Part shown: positions 17,758 through 25,614 of the stretch, piece after piece
How positions within the stretch are numbered: the stretch's first letter is position 1
Layout: every line of letters begins with the position of its first letter
Source of the DNA: an uncultured Gammaproteobacteria bacterium
GTDB taxonomy: Bacteria; Pseudomonadota; Gammaproteobacteria; GCA-002705445; GCA-002716945
DNA: 38,607 nt
Direction: 5' to 3'
NCBI GenBank assembly: GCA_902605525.1
Contig: CACLCV010000007.1
Coordinates: 1 to 38,607, forward strand
Notes under the pieces: model-generated
What the model was told of the DNA's origin: nothing
The model's input: only the letters and a program-made list of their open reading frames with translations
The model's database searches: none
Made by a program: the position numbers and the translations under genes

Positions 17758-18697
17758 CTACAAGTATTTCTCTTAAAGATTTTTTAATAGCATCAATAGA
17801 AGAATATCGATTCTCCCATTTATATCTAGTTCTTATCTTATTCGAGTTGAATTTAATTTTAGGTACATCGCCGTTCCATCCACGATCACCTCCTGAATAA
17901 TTGATTACAGTATCCACAGTTCCATTGACTTCTAATGCAATTTTAGCAATTTCTTTAACAGTTATTGAATCATTTGTAGTTATATTATATACGTCATAAA
18001 GTGTATTAACGTCAGAGTCAATGACTGAGAATATTCCTTCGATTATATCGTCAATATGAATATATGATTTACATTGATTACCATCACCAAGTACTTCTAA
18101 TTTATTCTTATTCTTATTTAATTTATGGATAAAATCATATCCAACGCCATGCGTTTGTCTTTTACCTACAACATTTGCAAATCTAAATACACGTGCATAG
18201 ATATCAAACATATGACTGTAGGCACTAATTAGTGCCTCAGATGCAATTTTATTTGCTGCATATGGAGATATTGGAACTAGAGGGCCATAATTTTCGTCAA
18301 AATCTTCATCTTTATCTCCATAAACACCGCTTCCTGAGGTGTAAATTATTTTTTTTATATTGTTTTTTCTTATGACTTCTAGCAAGTTATTTGTTAAAAC
18401 CGTTCCTTGATGAAAATCAAGTGTAGGATTGGACTCGGCCTTTGAGATATCCGGGTTAGCCGCTAAATGAAAAACAATATCAATTTCGCTTGTCAATCGT
18501 TTCCCTAGCTCATCAATATCAGTTATGTCTGCTTCATAGACTTCTAATCTAGCATCCTTAATAAAATCTAAGTTATGACGAGTATTTGAAGAAAAATTAT
18601 CATAGATAATTACTTTTTTAGTTTCTTCGTCCATTAGAAGTCTCTCTGAGATATGTGAACCGATAAAACCAGCTCCGCCTGTTAAAAAATATTTCAT
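17741..18697 (-). CDS. NAD-dependent nucleotide-sugar epimerase/dehydratase (paralog 2)
   Basis: 318 residues, extended SDR. The cofactor motif TGGAGFIG is at 6-13, YTSGSGVYGD near 119-128 and YAANK at 146-150. It shares the LGDG-x-Q-x-KSY and RGW-x-GD-x-P blocks with the gene at 12869, so duplication followed by divergence is likely. Its start overlaps the upstream membrane-protein stop by ATGA, and its end overlaps the glycosyltransferase start by 17 bases. It probably interconverts a nucleotide sugar used by the neighbouring transferases. The substrate cannot be told from sequence. Confidence 0.85.
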   Translation of the reverse strand: MKYFLTGGAGFIGSHISERLLMDEETKKVIIYDNFSSNTRHNLDFIKDARLEVYEADITDIDELGKRLTSEIDIVFHLAANPDISKAESNPTLDFHQGTVLTNNLLEVIRKNNIKKIIYTSGSGVYGDKDEDFDENYGPLVPISPYAANKIASEALISAYSHMFDIYARVFRFANVVGKRQTHGVGYDFIHKLNKNKNKLEVLGDGNQCKSYIHIDDIIEGIFSVIDSDVNTLYDVYNITTNDSITVKEIAKIALEVNGTVDTVINYSGGDRGWNGDVPKIKFNSNKIRTRYKWENRYSSIDAIKKSLREILVDAKNG

Positions 18698-20361
18698 TTC
18701 AACCTTATTTGCTCGATGTAGATATCATTTTCATGAGTGTCATTATATAAGAATAAGTTAAAAGAGTTTGTTATTATTTTTCTAATATAAATACTATCAT
18801 CTTGATGGTTAAAATTTTCATATAATATTCCATTTATTCTTACTGTAAAGGTTTCAGGGATATTTTTCCCAGTTAGTTTTAATTTAAAATATTTTTTATC
18901 AGAGGGTAAATTTAGATATGTATTAATAAATTTATTCATTCGACAGTCCTTCGACCAACCCATCATGTCAAAACCAACTTGATCAGCATCGAGAGATGGA
19001 TCACCACATTTTCTAATTATAGACCAACCCTGTAGATCAGACTCCCATGACAAATTATTATGGTCAATTGGATTATCCAATAATGATGCGCTTGCATAGT
19101 TCTCATGTATGATTGATGCAGATTTGTACATAAACGTAGCAAGTACAATCCCAATTACGAATTTTGTACTACGTAAACTAATATTTTCTCTGAAAAACAT
19201 CGATCTAGAAAGTAGATAGAGAGAGAAAAATATATAAAAATAAAAATCAACGACGTATCTGTATGCTGCTCCATTAGCTAAAAATGAATATAATATCAGG
19301 ATAGTCAAAATGCCAATGACTATAAATGTTAAGTCTATAAATTTTTTTTCCTTAAATAGAGCATAAAATGAGATAATTATTGTCAATCCAATAACAGGTG
19401 TAATCCAAGGCTTGTTTATACCTGTCATGTCCTCAAGGATAATTATACAATTTGGAGACGTTAATTCTAACCCACTTACTTCTTGAGTTATAAAGAAAGC
19501 TCTAAAGAATTGTAAAAATCTTTCTATATAAATATCGATTGTCGCACCATCTAAACAGGGTGAGCCTAATCTGTTATGTAAAAGCTCTTCTGTCATACCT
19601 GCGTGAATTGTCGCAGCACCAGCAGGAAATATTCCTCCAGTCTTGTCAAAAGATAGCAACATATAAAAGATTGCTGGCAATATAAAAAAATATAGATAGG
19701 GAACTAATAACTTTCTTTTTTTAATAAGAAGATATAAAAAAAGAAGAGCAGCTATAATTAGGCCAGTGTCCCTTATCATTATTGCAATAAAAAGATTTCC
19801 AACCAAATATGGAATAAATTTTTTATTATTACTTTCAATTAGATTTATAAAGTATATGAATGAATTTATAATGAATAATCCAAAATACGCTGCATTTTCC
19901 TCGTAAATATAAAATCTATAACTTATTAACCAATAAATAGAGAAATAAATTATGATGAGCGTCAATAAAAAAGAAACAATTTCATTATATTCTCTAAGAA
20001 AAAAATTATGCATAATACGAGCAGTAATGCAGGAATAAAAAATGAATATGAAAATTGTTGGGAAGGTCAGATCAGTTAATAAAATAGATATAAAATGGAA
20101 TGGAAGTTGTAAAATAGGCACACCATAACCCCAAGCACTATAATAAACACCATTATAGAAATGCAAGTCATGATGAAAATCTTTTGAATCAAAAGGTAAA
20201 TATGTGTACCCATTTAATAATGAAAGCGATTGTATCAAATGACGATCATAGCGATGATATAAAGAAAAATCTTGAAAAAAACCCCATACAAATAGCATAC
20301 TCAAAGCTATGGTGGCAAAGAGCAATACATTGGAATATTTGATTTTACTAATTATTAGCAT
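18694..20361 (-). CDS. Multi-pass membrane protein, possible GT-C glycosyltransferase
   Basis: 555 residues with about ten hydrophobic segments up to about residue 425, then a soluble C-terminal domain rich in aromatic and acidic residues. After the first helix comes SLYHRYDRHLIQSLSLLNGY and a luminal segment with DSKDFHHDLHFYNGVYYSAW, giving Asp and His residues in the place where GT-C enzymes keep catalytic residues. I infer a periplasmic sugar transferase using the lipid-linked sugar from the GT2 at 16588. It is the first gene of the minus-strand block; a 42-base gap separates it from the divergent SIS gene. No family is recognised with certainty; a polymerase or other integral membrane protein is possible. 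Confidence 0.65.
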   Translation of the reverse strand: MLIISKIKYSNVLLFATIALSMLFVWGFFQDFSLYHRYDRHLIQSLSLLNGYTYLPFDSKDFHHDLHFYNGVYYSAWGYGVPILQLPFHFISILLTDLTFPTIFIFIFYSCITARIMHNFFLREYNEIVSFLLTLIIIYFSIYWLISYRFYIYEENAAYFGLFIINSFIYFINLIESNNKKFIPYLVGNLFIAIMIRDTGLIIAALLFLYLLIKKRKLLVPYLYFFILPAIFYMLLSFDKTGGIFPAGAATIHAGMTEELLHNRLGSPCLDGATIDIYIERFLQFFRAFFITQEVSGLELTSPNCIIILEDMTGINKPWITPVIGLTIIISFYALFKEKKFIDLTFIVIGILTILILYSFLANGAAYRYVVDFYFYIFFSLYLLSRSMFFRENISLRSTKFVIGIVLATFMYKSASIIHENYASASLLDNPIDHNNLSWESDLQGWSIIRKCGDPSLDADQVGFDMMGWSKDCRMNKFINTYLNLPSDKKYFKLKLTGKNIPETFTVRINGILYENFNHQDDSIYIRKIITNSFNLFLYNDTHENDIYIEQIRLK

Positions 20362-20390
20362 TGTTTATCTTAAAGATAATATACTATACT
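20361..20390 (+). promoter_or_regulatory. Putative sigma70-type promoter for the SIS/flavoprotein unit
   Basis: In the 42-base divergent gap, TTGTTT (20361-20366) and TATACT (20385-20390) are separated by 18 bases. The predicted start site near 20397 leaves a leader of only about 7 bases before the ATG at 20404. The opposite gene (start 20361) must be driven from the same gap, but I see no convincing box for it. The -35 match is weak. Confidence 0.3.
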
Positions 20391-20403
20391 AGTACTGGAA
20401 AGT

Positions 20404-21033
20404 ATGAACGAATTATCAAAAAATACAGATAAAGCAAGTAACTTTTCAAAGTCATATCTCGATGAAGCTATAGAAGTAATTAGTTTAATTGACATAGATG
20501 CAATAGAAAAAATTGTTAGCTTGATAAAACAAACTCGGACAAAACTTGGTAGAATATTTTTCCTAGGAGTAGGTGGCAGCGCAGGTAATTGTTCACATGC
20601 CGTAAATGATTTCAGGAAAATTATTGAAGTTGAATCTTATGCGCCCACTGATAATGTTTCTGAATTAACTGCTAGAACAAACGATGAGGGATGGGCTAAC
20701 GTTTTCGTTCCATGGCTACGTCTTAGTAAATTATCAAAAAATGACATGGTGTTTATCTTCTCTGTAGGAGGAGGCAACTTAGAAAAGAATATTAGCCCAA
20801 ATCTTGTCGAGGCTCTAAAGTTTTCATCACAAATAGGCGCTAAGATCTGTGGCATAGTTGGTAAAGACGGAGGATATACTGCTAAAGTAGCGGATGCATG
20901 TATTATTGTTCCGACGGTAAATAAAGACAATATCACACCTCATTCAGAAGCTTTTCAGGCTGTGATATGGCACCTAATAGTCTCTCACCCAAGCTTGAAA
21001 GTAAATCAAACGAAATGGGAATCAACAAAATAA
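20404..21033 (+). CDS. SIS-domain protein, divergent GmhA paralog
   Basis: 209 residues, single SIS domain. GVGGSAGNCSH at 55-65 parallels the GNGGSAADAQH segment of GmhA. The metal-site positions are altered: His65 is kept, Glu becomes Asp69; towards the C-terminus the Gln-to-His pair with 8-residue spacing is Glu182 and His190. The substrate loop FSVGGGN (119-125) is glycine-rich instead of TTSGNS. These changes suggest a related but different reaction, for example isomerisation or epimerisation of another phosphosugar, or altered metal use. Such SIS proteins recur beside HddA/HddC genes in sugar clusters. The flavoprotein gene follows after 6 bases. Fold is certain; function is not. Confidence 0.82.
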   Translation: MNELSKNTDKASNFSKSYLDEAIEVISLIDIDAIEKIVSLIKQTRTKLGRIFFLGVGGSAGNCSHAVNDFRKIIEVESYAPTDNVSELTARTNDEGWANVFVPWLRLSKLSKNDMVFIFSVGGGNLEKNISPNLVEALKFSSQIGAKICGIVGKDGGYTAKVADACIIVPTVNKDNITPHSEAFQAVIWHLIVSHPSLKVNQTKWESTK

Positions 21034-21039
21034 ATCTGA

Positions 21040-22449
21040 ATGCATGATTTTGACTATGTCTTAGTCGGATCTGGACCTACGGCAACAGCTTTCCTATTAA
21101 GTGATAATTATAAATTAAAATCATCTAAGTTTTGTATCCTTGATGTTGCCTTCGATTATAAAAATAAATTTAATCAAGAGCCAAGTAAAAAAAAATTATA
21201 TGAACTTCATGATATTCACAATAAAACATATTATGGAGACTCGTTTGCAACTAAGGAAATACCTAGATACGAATTTCCATCTAATCTAGAAATTTCTAAC
21301 TCTTATGCTTATGGCGGACTATCAAATGTTTGGGGTGCTGCATGTTCCAGCTATAATTTTGATGATTTGGAAATGATGGGATTAAAAATAAACAAAAAAT
21401 ATTATAATTTAGTAAACAGAGTTCTAAGCATTGAGCAATTTAATTTTCCAAAAAAATCTAAGATGTTAAATCTTTATAGTAGGTTAGAGAGGAACAATAA
21501 TGAAAATATCTATGTAGAACCTTCATTGTTAGCAGTTGACTTCAAGAGACTAGAATCTGGTTGCTCGGGTCTATATGGTTCATGTAATGGTGCGATATAT
21601 AATTCGAGAGAAACATTCATGAATCACAAAGGTGAAGCTACTATTAGTCCTAATACATTACTAGATAAGATTATCTACGAATCATCAGAAAATATAATTT
21701 TAGAAACTATAAACACACATAGTGGAGAGAAATCAAAAATTAAAACGAAAAAACTTATATTAGGATGTGGTGCAATTAATACATCAAAACTCTTACTTAA
21801 ATCATTTAAAGATGTTGAATCTATACATATCAGAGATTCACAAGGTTTTAGAATACCATTGATTGATATTACTCTTGCTGGTCTTTTTGGGAAATCATAT
21901 GATGAAACAGAATTAACAAATTTCTATTTAAAAACCAAAGTTGATGAATTTCTTGTTCATGGCCAGCTTTATTTTTCTGGTGAGTATGTAAAAAATCAAA
22001 TCTCAAAACAATATCATATTCCTAAAATTCTTTTATCTAATCTTTTAAATATAATGTATATATATCAAGGATATCTCCCATCTAAATATTCATCAATTGG
22101 AAAACTCATGATTAGAAATAATAAATTTGATTTTAAGACAGTTAAAAAATACGATAAAAAATTCCTACATAAACTTGTGAATTATAATAATCACTTTTTT
22201 AGAAAATCTAAATTATTTCAAATGAACGTTATGAGGGATATATCAGATATATTTAGCGTCTATCATTTTGGTGCAATTTCACTTCTATCAAATGATAAAA
22301 AAATAGAGCTTAGTGCTTCTGATGGATCAATCTCAGGCTATGAAGACATACATGTAATTGATGCTTCAATATTAAAGAATTTACCTAGCGGACCTATCAC
22401 ATCAATTGTTATGGCGAATGCTGTCAACATCTCTGATAAGATTCTTTAA
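21040..22449 (+). CDS. GMC-like FAD-dependent oxidoreductase
   Basis: 469 residues. The FAD-binding start is DYVLVGSGPTATAFLL (5-20), with GGLSNVWGAACSSYNFDDLE further on (the GMC substrate/FAD loop of the G-G-x-S-x-x-W-G type) and LGCGAINTSKLLL as a second nucleotide-contact motif. The C-terminal catalytic end has YHFGAISLL (His409) and VIDASILKNLPSGPITSIVMA, matching the GMC C-terminal V-x-DAS-x-x-P pattern with Pro replaced by Lys-Asn-Leu-Pro. It is probably a sugar alcohol or polyol dehydrogenase, cytoplasmic because no signal is seen. It is coupled with the SIS protein (6-base gap), so both may act on the same sugar. The stop overlaps the stop of the convergent SDR-like gene. Confidence 0.75.
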   Translation: MHDFDYVLVGSGPTATAFLLSDNYKLKSSKFCILDVAFDYKNKFNQEPSKKKLYELHDIHNKTYYGDSFATKEIPRYEFPSNLEISNSYAYGGLSNVWGAACSSYNFDDLEMMGLKINKKYYNLVNRVLSIEQFNFPKKSKMLNLYSRLERNNNENIYVEPSLLAVDFKRLESGCSGLYGSCNGAIYNSRETFMNHKGEATISPNTLLDKIIYESSENIILETINTHSGEKSKIKTKKLILGCGAINTSKLLLKSFKDVESIHIRDSQGFRIPLIDITLAGLFGKSYDETELTNFYLKTKVDEFLVHGQLYFSGEYVKNQISKQYHIPKILLSNLLNIMYIYQGYLPSKYSSIGKLMIRNNKFDFKTVKKYDKKFLHKLVNYNNHFFRKSKLFQMNVMRDISDIFSVYHFGAISLLSNDKKIELSASDGSISGYEDIHVIDASILKNLPSGPITSIVMANAVNISDKIL

Positions 22450-23072
22450 CCAAAAATTATTCTAAATATTTTATCTAGGAATCTTGTCCTTCTAATCCCA
22501 AGGTATTTACCTTGAATATTTTCAACCTTATAGGCCTCTTGCTCTGTGATCTTTATTTTTAAAAAATGTGGCAAATTATCAATTTGTAATATTTCATAGT
22601 TATTAAGTCTTGTTAGTATGATTGCCAAAAATCTTTCGAACGAATTTGAATAGAATTCGATATCGCCATTATTGTTTTTCAATAAAGGTATATCAATAGA
22701 TAGAAATTTATTAAATTTTTTGTTGAGTTCAACAGCTAAATAGTGTTTTGCATAACAATAGCGAGAGAAAGTATATTTTTTTTTTGGATTACTGGTATTT
22801 ACATAAATAACTTGAACATATTTTTCATCAAAAGTACTCATAAATTCTAAAGGCTGAATCACATTACTTGCAAAGTATGATTTATAACTCATAGAGTAAC
22901 TTTCATGATTATAGCCACATAGAATAATTATGTTGAAGTTATTATTTTCTAATTTTTTATTTTTAAGATTTCTCCAAGAGATAATTTCTATGTTTTCTGT
23001 ATTTAAAGCTTCTTTGAAGCCCTTAATGAATTTCTCGCTATTACCAATGATTAATACTCTTTCTTGTGACAT
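22446..23072 (-). CDS. Short extended-SDR-like protein (degenerate Rossmann enzyme)
   Basis: 208 residues, about two thirds of a normal epimerase. The N-terminus RVLIIGNSEKFIKGFKEAL (5-23) keeps the strand-Gly-helix layout of a dinucleotide site but has lost the normal GxxGxxG spacing. A Thr-Ser pair at 93-94 followed by YCYAK at 105-109 preserves the Ser/Thr and Tyr-x-x-x-Lys catalytic layout. The C-terminal substrate domain is shortened. It stands alone between convergent and divergent neighbours. It could be a reductase for a small sugar intermediate or an inactive relative. The reading frame is intact over its whole length, which argues that it is under selection. Confidence 0.65.
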   Translation of the reverse strand: MSQERVLIIGNSEKFIKGFKEALNTENIEIISWRNLKNKKLENNNFNIIILCGYNHESYSMSYKSYFASNVIQPLEFMSTFDEKYVQVIYVNTSNPKKKYTFSRYCYAKHYLAVELNKKFNKFLSIDIPLLKNNNGDIEFYSNSFERFLAIILTRLNNYEILQIDNLPHFLKIKITEQEAYKVENIQGKYLGIRRTRFLDKIFRIIFG

Positions 23073-23082
23073 ATATTCTGTT

Positions 23083-23105
23083 ATTATAATATACCATTAT
23101 GGTAT
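23083..23105. promoter_or_regulatory. Divergent promoter with overlapping -10 boxes and an inverted repeat
   Basis: The 37-base gap between the SDR-like gene (-) and gmhB (+) holds a perfect TATAAT on the plus strand at 23085-23090 and another on the minus strand at 23083-23088, so both genes may be read from one spot. Right next to it, ATACCA-tta-TGGTAT at 23091-23105 is a perfect 6-base inverted repeat with a 3-base centre, placed at the expected plus-strand start site, as for an operator. No convincing -35 boxes are seen. A chance palindrome in AT-rich DNA is possible. Confidence 0.35.
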
Positions 23106-23109
23106 CCAG

Positions 23110-23649
23110 ATGAATAAGTGTGTTTTTTTAGATAGAGATGGAATCATTAACGAATCCATCATCATAAATAACAAACCTGTTGCGCCTAATAATCTCTCAG
23201 AGCTTAGAATAATTAAAGGTATAAAAGAACAACTTATTAAGCTTAAAGAATTTAAATATTATCTTATAGTAATTACTAATCAGCCGGATGTAGCCAGAAA
23301 TCTAACTAGTATGAGTTCTGTAAAAGAAATTAATAATAGTATTCTGAATCAACTTCCAATAGATGATATTTATGTGTGCTTCCATGATGACTCAGATAAC
23401 TGTGACTGTAGAAAACCTAAACCTGGTAATATTATTAAAGCTAGCGATGATTATTCAATAGATCTTTCAGCAAGCTACATGATAGGAGATAGATGGAAAG
23501 ATGTAGAGGCAGGAATCAATGCTGGAACAAGAACTATTTTTGTTGACTATAATTATGATGAACTTAAGCCTAAAAACTGTACGTACTATACAAAATCACC
23601 TGTGGAAGCCCTAGAAATAGTATTAAAAGAAACATATGAAAATAACTAA
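23110..23649 (+). CDS. gmhB: D-glycero-D-manno-heptose 1,7-bisphosphate 7-phosphatase (HAD family)
   Basis: 179 residues from the ATG at 23110; an upstream in-frame start at 22930 would read through the divergent promoter and the opposite gene and adds no family sequence. HAD motif I is FLDRDGIIN (6-14; Asp8 and Asp10), motif II ITNQ with Thr56, then RKPKPGN (101-107) and GDRWKDVEAG (126-135). The structural zinc site is Cys90-x-His92 and Cys98-x-Cys100; the loop between is shorter than in E. coli GmhB. It removes the 7-phosphate of heptose bisphosphate between HddA and HddC. It overlaps the ligase gene by 14 bases. Confident. Confidence 0.92.
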   Translation: MNKCVFLDRDGIINESIIINNKPVAPNNLSELRIIKGIKEQLIKLKEFKYYLIVITNQPDVARNLTSMSSVKEINNSILNQLPIDDIYVCFHDDSDNCDCRKPKPGNIIKASDDYSIDLSASYMIGDRWKDVEAGINAGTRTIFVDYNYDELKPKNCTYYTKSPVEALEIVLKETYENN

Positions 23650-24844
23650 CACTTCCAATAATATTCTTATATTTTCAACTTTTTTGTTTCTCATTTTTAA
23701 TTTTATAAATCGTGAAATTGCTAATTTTATACTATTGCTAGTACTACTACTTTCATTTTATCCTTTTCCAAAAGTTAACTTAATTTTAAATTATGATCAT
23801 TTTAAATTTGTCTATGCATCTATTTTATTTGTTTTAAGTATTATTATTATTAATAATTTATCAAATGATAATATTAGCGAAATTGATAATCATAGTAGAT
23901 ATTTACTTCTATTGCCTATTCTCTTAGCACTATCAAAATACAAAATTTCCTCAGATTTTTTCTTCATGACAGTTCTAGCTTCTGTATATTTTTCTTTTTT
24001 TTTATATATATATGATAATACTTTTCTCAACTATGAAGGTAGGTATTTAGGCTCTTCATCAACATCAATAACTTTCGCAAACTTAATCATAACTTTTAAT
24101 ATTTTAATTCTTTTAGAAATTATCGATAAAGCTGATGATGAGTCGACAGATATGGCTTTCTACATCTCTAGATACGCAGGTATTATATTGTCATTCTATT
24201 TATGGTCAGAAACGGAAACAAGAGGATCGTTGATTGGATATATTTTTGGACTAATTTGTATAATCATTTTGTACACTAGAAAAAGCTCAAAGTATATCCT
24301 TTTCGCTATATTGTTCCTAGTTCCCATAATAATGTCGTCGGGAGTTTATGATAGAATTAAAAACACATATTCCTCAATACAATCTATTGATACATCTAAA
24401 ATGGAAGATTCTATTGAATTTAATACATCTGAAAATGAAAGGATTTATTATTTTAAATTTGCAATCGAAAAAATACTTAAACATCCTCTAAGTGGCATTG
24501 GTTCAGGTAATTATGAAATGACCATGAGGAATGATCTTAAAAAAGAAGGCATTGCGATTAACGCAAGAAGTCATGCGCATAATGATTTTCTGGATATAGG
24601 ATCAAAATTTGGATTAATACCATTAGTATTTTTTATTACAATGCTAATGTATTTATTCTACTCTTTTGCAAAACATAGGAACAATCTATTTGCACGTGTT
24701 GGCCTAATTGTTTTATTTTCAAATATTGGTTTTATGTTAACGCAATCTCAATTTGCACATCATCAAGCTACTGTAATCTTTATAATTTTGATGTACATTT
24801 GTTTGTCACAAATCAGAAGACACTTTGAAATCAATAGTATATAA
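23636..24844 (+). CDS. waaL: O-antigen ligase / Wzy_C-family membrane protein
   Basis: 402 residues, about ten to twelve membrane helices, with a periplasmic loop around 240-315. That loop contains HPLSGIGSGNYEMT (283-296) and SHAHNDFLDIGSKFGL (312-327), the Wzy_C-domain signature; His315 corresponds to the essential ligase histidine. TETRGSLIG (193-201) supplies the conserved Arg. It should join the exported, undecaprenyl-linked glycan to lipid A core at the periplasmic face. A Wzy polymerase has a similar fold, but the Wzm/Wzt exporter in this island makes a ligase the better guess. The ATG overlaps gmhB by 14 bases. Confidence 0.8.
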   Translation: MKITNTSNNILIFSTFLFLIFNFINREIANFILLLVLLLSFYPFPKVNLILNYDHFKFVYASILFVLSIIIINNLSNDNISEIDNHSRYLLLLPILLALSKYKISSDFFFMTVLASVYFSFFLYIYDNTFLNYEGRYLGSSSTSITFANLIITFNILILLEIIDKADDESTDMAFYISRYAGIILSFYLWSETETRGSLIGYIFGLICIIILYTRKSSKYILFAILFLVPIIMSSGVYDRIKNTYSSIQSIDTSKMEDSIEFNTSENERIYYFKFAIEKILKHPLSGIGSGNYEMTMRNDLKKEGIAINARSHAHNDFLDIGSKFGLIPLVFFITMLMYLFYSFAKHRNNLFARVGLIVLFSNIGFMLTQSQFAHHQATVIFIILMYICLSQIRRHFEINSI

Positions 24845-24885
24845 TTCAAATGTAGTATAAGTAATCTTATTTATAAGGAATCTGC

Positions 24886-24890
24886 GGAGG
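24886..24890 (+). promoter_or_regulatory. Strong Shine-Dalgarno for the transaldolase gene
   Basis: GGAGG at 24886-24890 lies 7 bases before the GTG at 24898. Most gene starts in this window have no recognisable Shine-Dalgarno, so this one stands out and fixes the GTG as the start. Confidence 0.75.
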
Positions 24891-24897
24891 GTAGAAC

Positions 24898-25614
24898 GTG
24901 CAAAATATTCCCAATCTCAAAGTCAAGATATTTTCAGATGGTGCTGATAAAGCAAAAATGCTAGAAATGTACAGAAAGCCTTTTATCAAAGGACTAACAA
25001 CAAATCCGACGTTAATGAAAAAAGCAGGCATTAAAGACTATAAAAGCTTTTGTTTGGATATTCTCAAAGAAATCAAAGATAAGCCATTATCATTTGAAGT
25101 ATTCTCAGATGATTTTCATGAAATAATTACGCAGGCACGTGAAATAGCTAGTTGGGGTGAAAATGTCTATGTGAAAATTCCCATCATGAATACAAAAAAG
25201 GAAATGTGTTATCAATATGTTGAAAAACTTGTAAATGAAAATATAAAAGTCAATGTGACGGCTATAATGACATTAGATCAAGTAGAGAAAATAAATAAAG
25301 TTTTATCAAAAGATGTTCCATCATATGTTTCCATTTTTGCCGGAAGGATTGCTGATACTGGTGTTGATCCGGTTCATATTATTAGAGAATCCATTAATAT
25401 TCTAAAAACGAATACTCAGGCAGAGATAATATGGGCTAGTCCCAGAGAATTACTGAATATTTTCCAAGCTAGCGAAATTGGTTGTCATATAATTACAGTT
25501 ACTCCAGACATAATAAATAAGATGAAGCTTATATCATATGATCTTAATGAGTACTCACTTGATACAGTAAAAATGTTTTACGATGATGCTGTTAGTGCTG
25601 GATATAAAATTTGA
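24898..25614 (+). CDS. Transaldolase-family protein
   Basis: 238 residues, TIM barrel of the short transaldolase/TalC group. [15 protein letters not shown] (31-45) is the family signature, Asp14 in FSDGADK is the conserved acid, and [10 protein letters not shown] (90-99) holds the Schiff-base Lys93. Transaldolases form sedoheptulose 7-phosphate from fructose 6-phosphate and erythrose 4-phosphate. In this island that would supply GmhA's substrate; this is inference from context. The gene starts with GTG behind an unusually good GGAGG and ends in a TTGA overlap with gmd. Fructose-6-phosphate aldolase-type activity is an alternative. Confidence 0.87.
   Translation: MQNIPNLKVKIFSDGADKAKMLEMYRKPFIKGLTTNPTLMKKAGIKDYKSFCLDILKEIKDKPLSFEVFSDDFHEIITQAREIASWGENVYVKIPIMNTKKEMCYQYVEKLVNENIKVNVTAIMTLDQVEKINKVLSKDVPSYVSIFAGRIADTGVDPVHIIRESINILKTNTQAEIIWASPRELLNIFQASEIGCHIITVTPDIINKMKLISYDLNEYSLDTVKMFYDDAVSAGYKI

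Noticed and set aside
22930-23109. Upstream 60-residue extension of gmhB
   Set aside because: It lies antisense inside the SDR-like gene and through its promoter, and HAD proteins of this family begin right at the FLDRDG strand; ATG 23110 is the better start.
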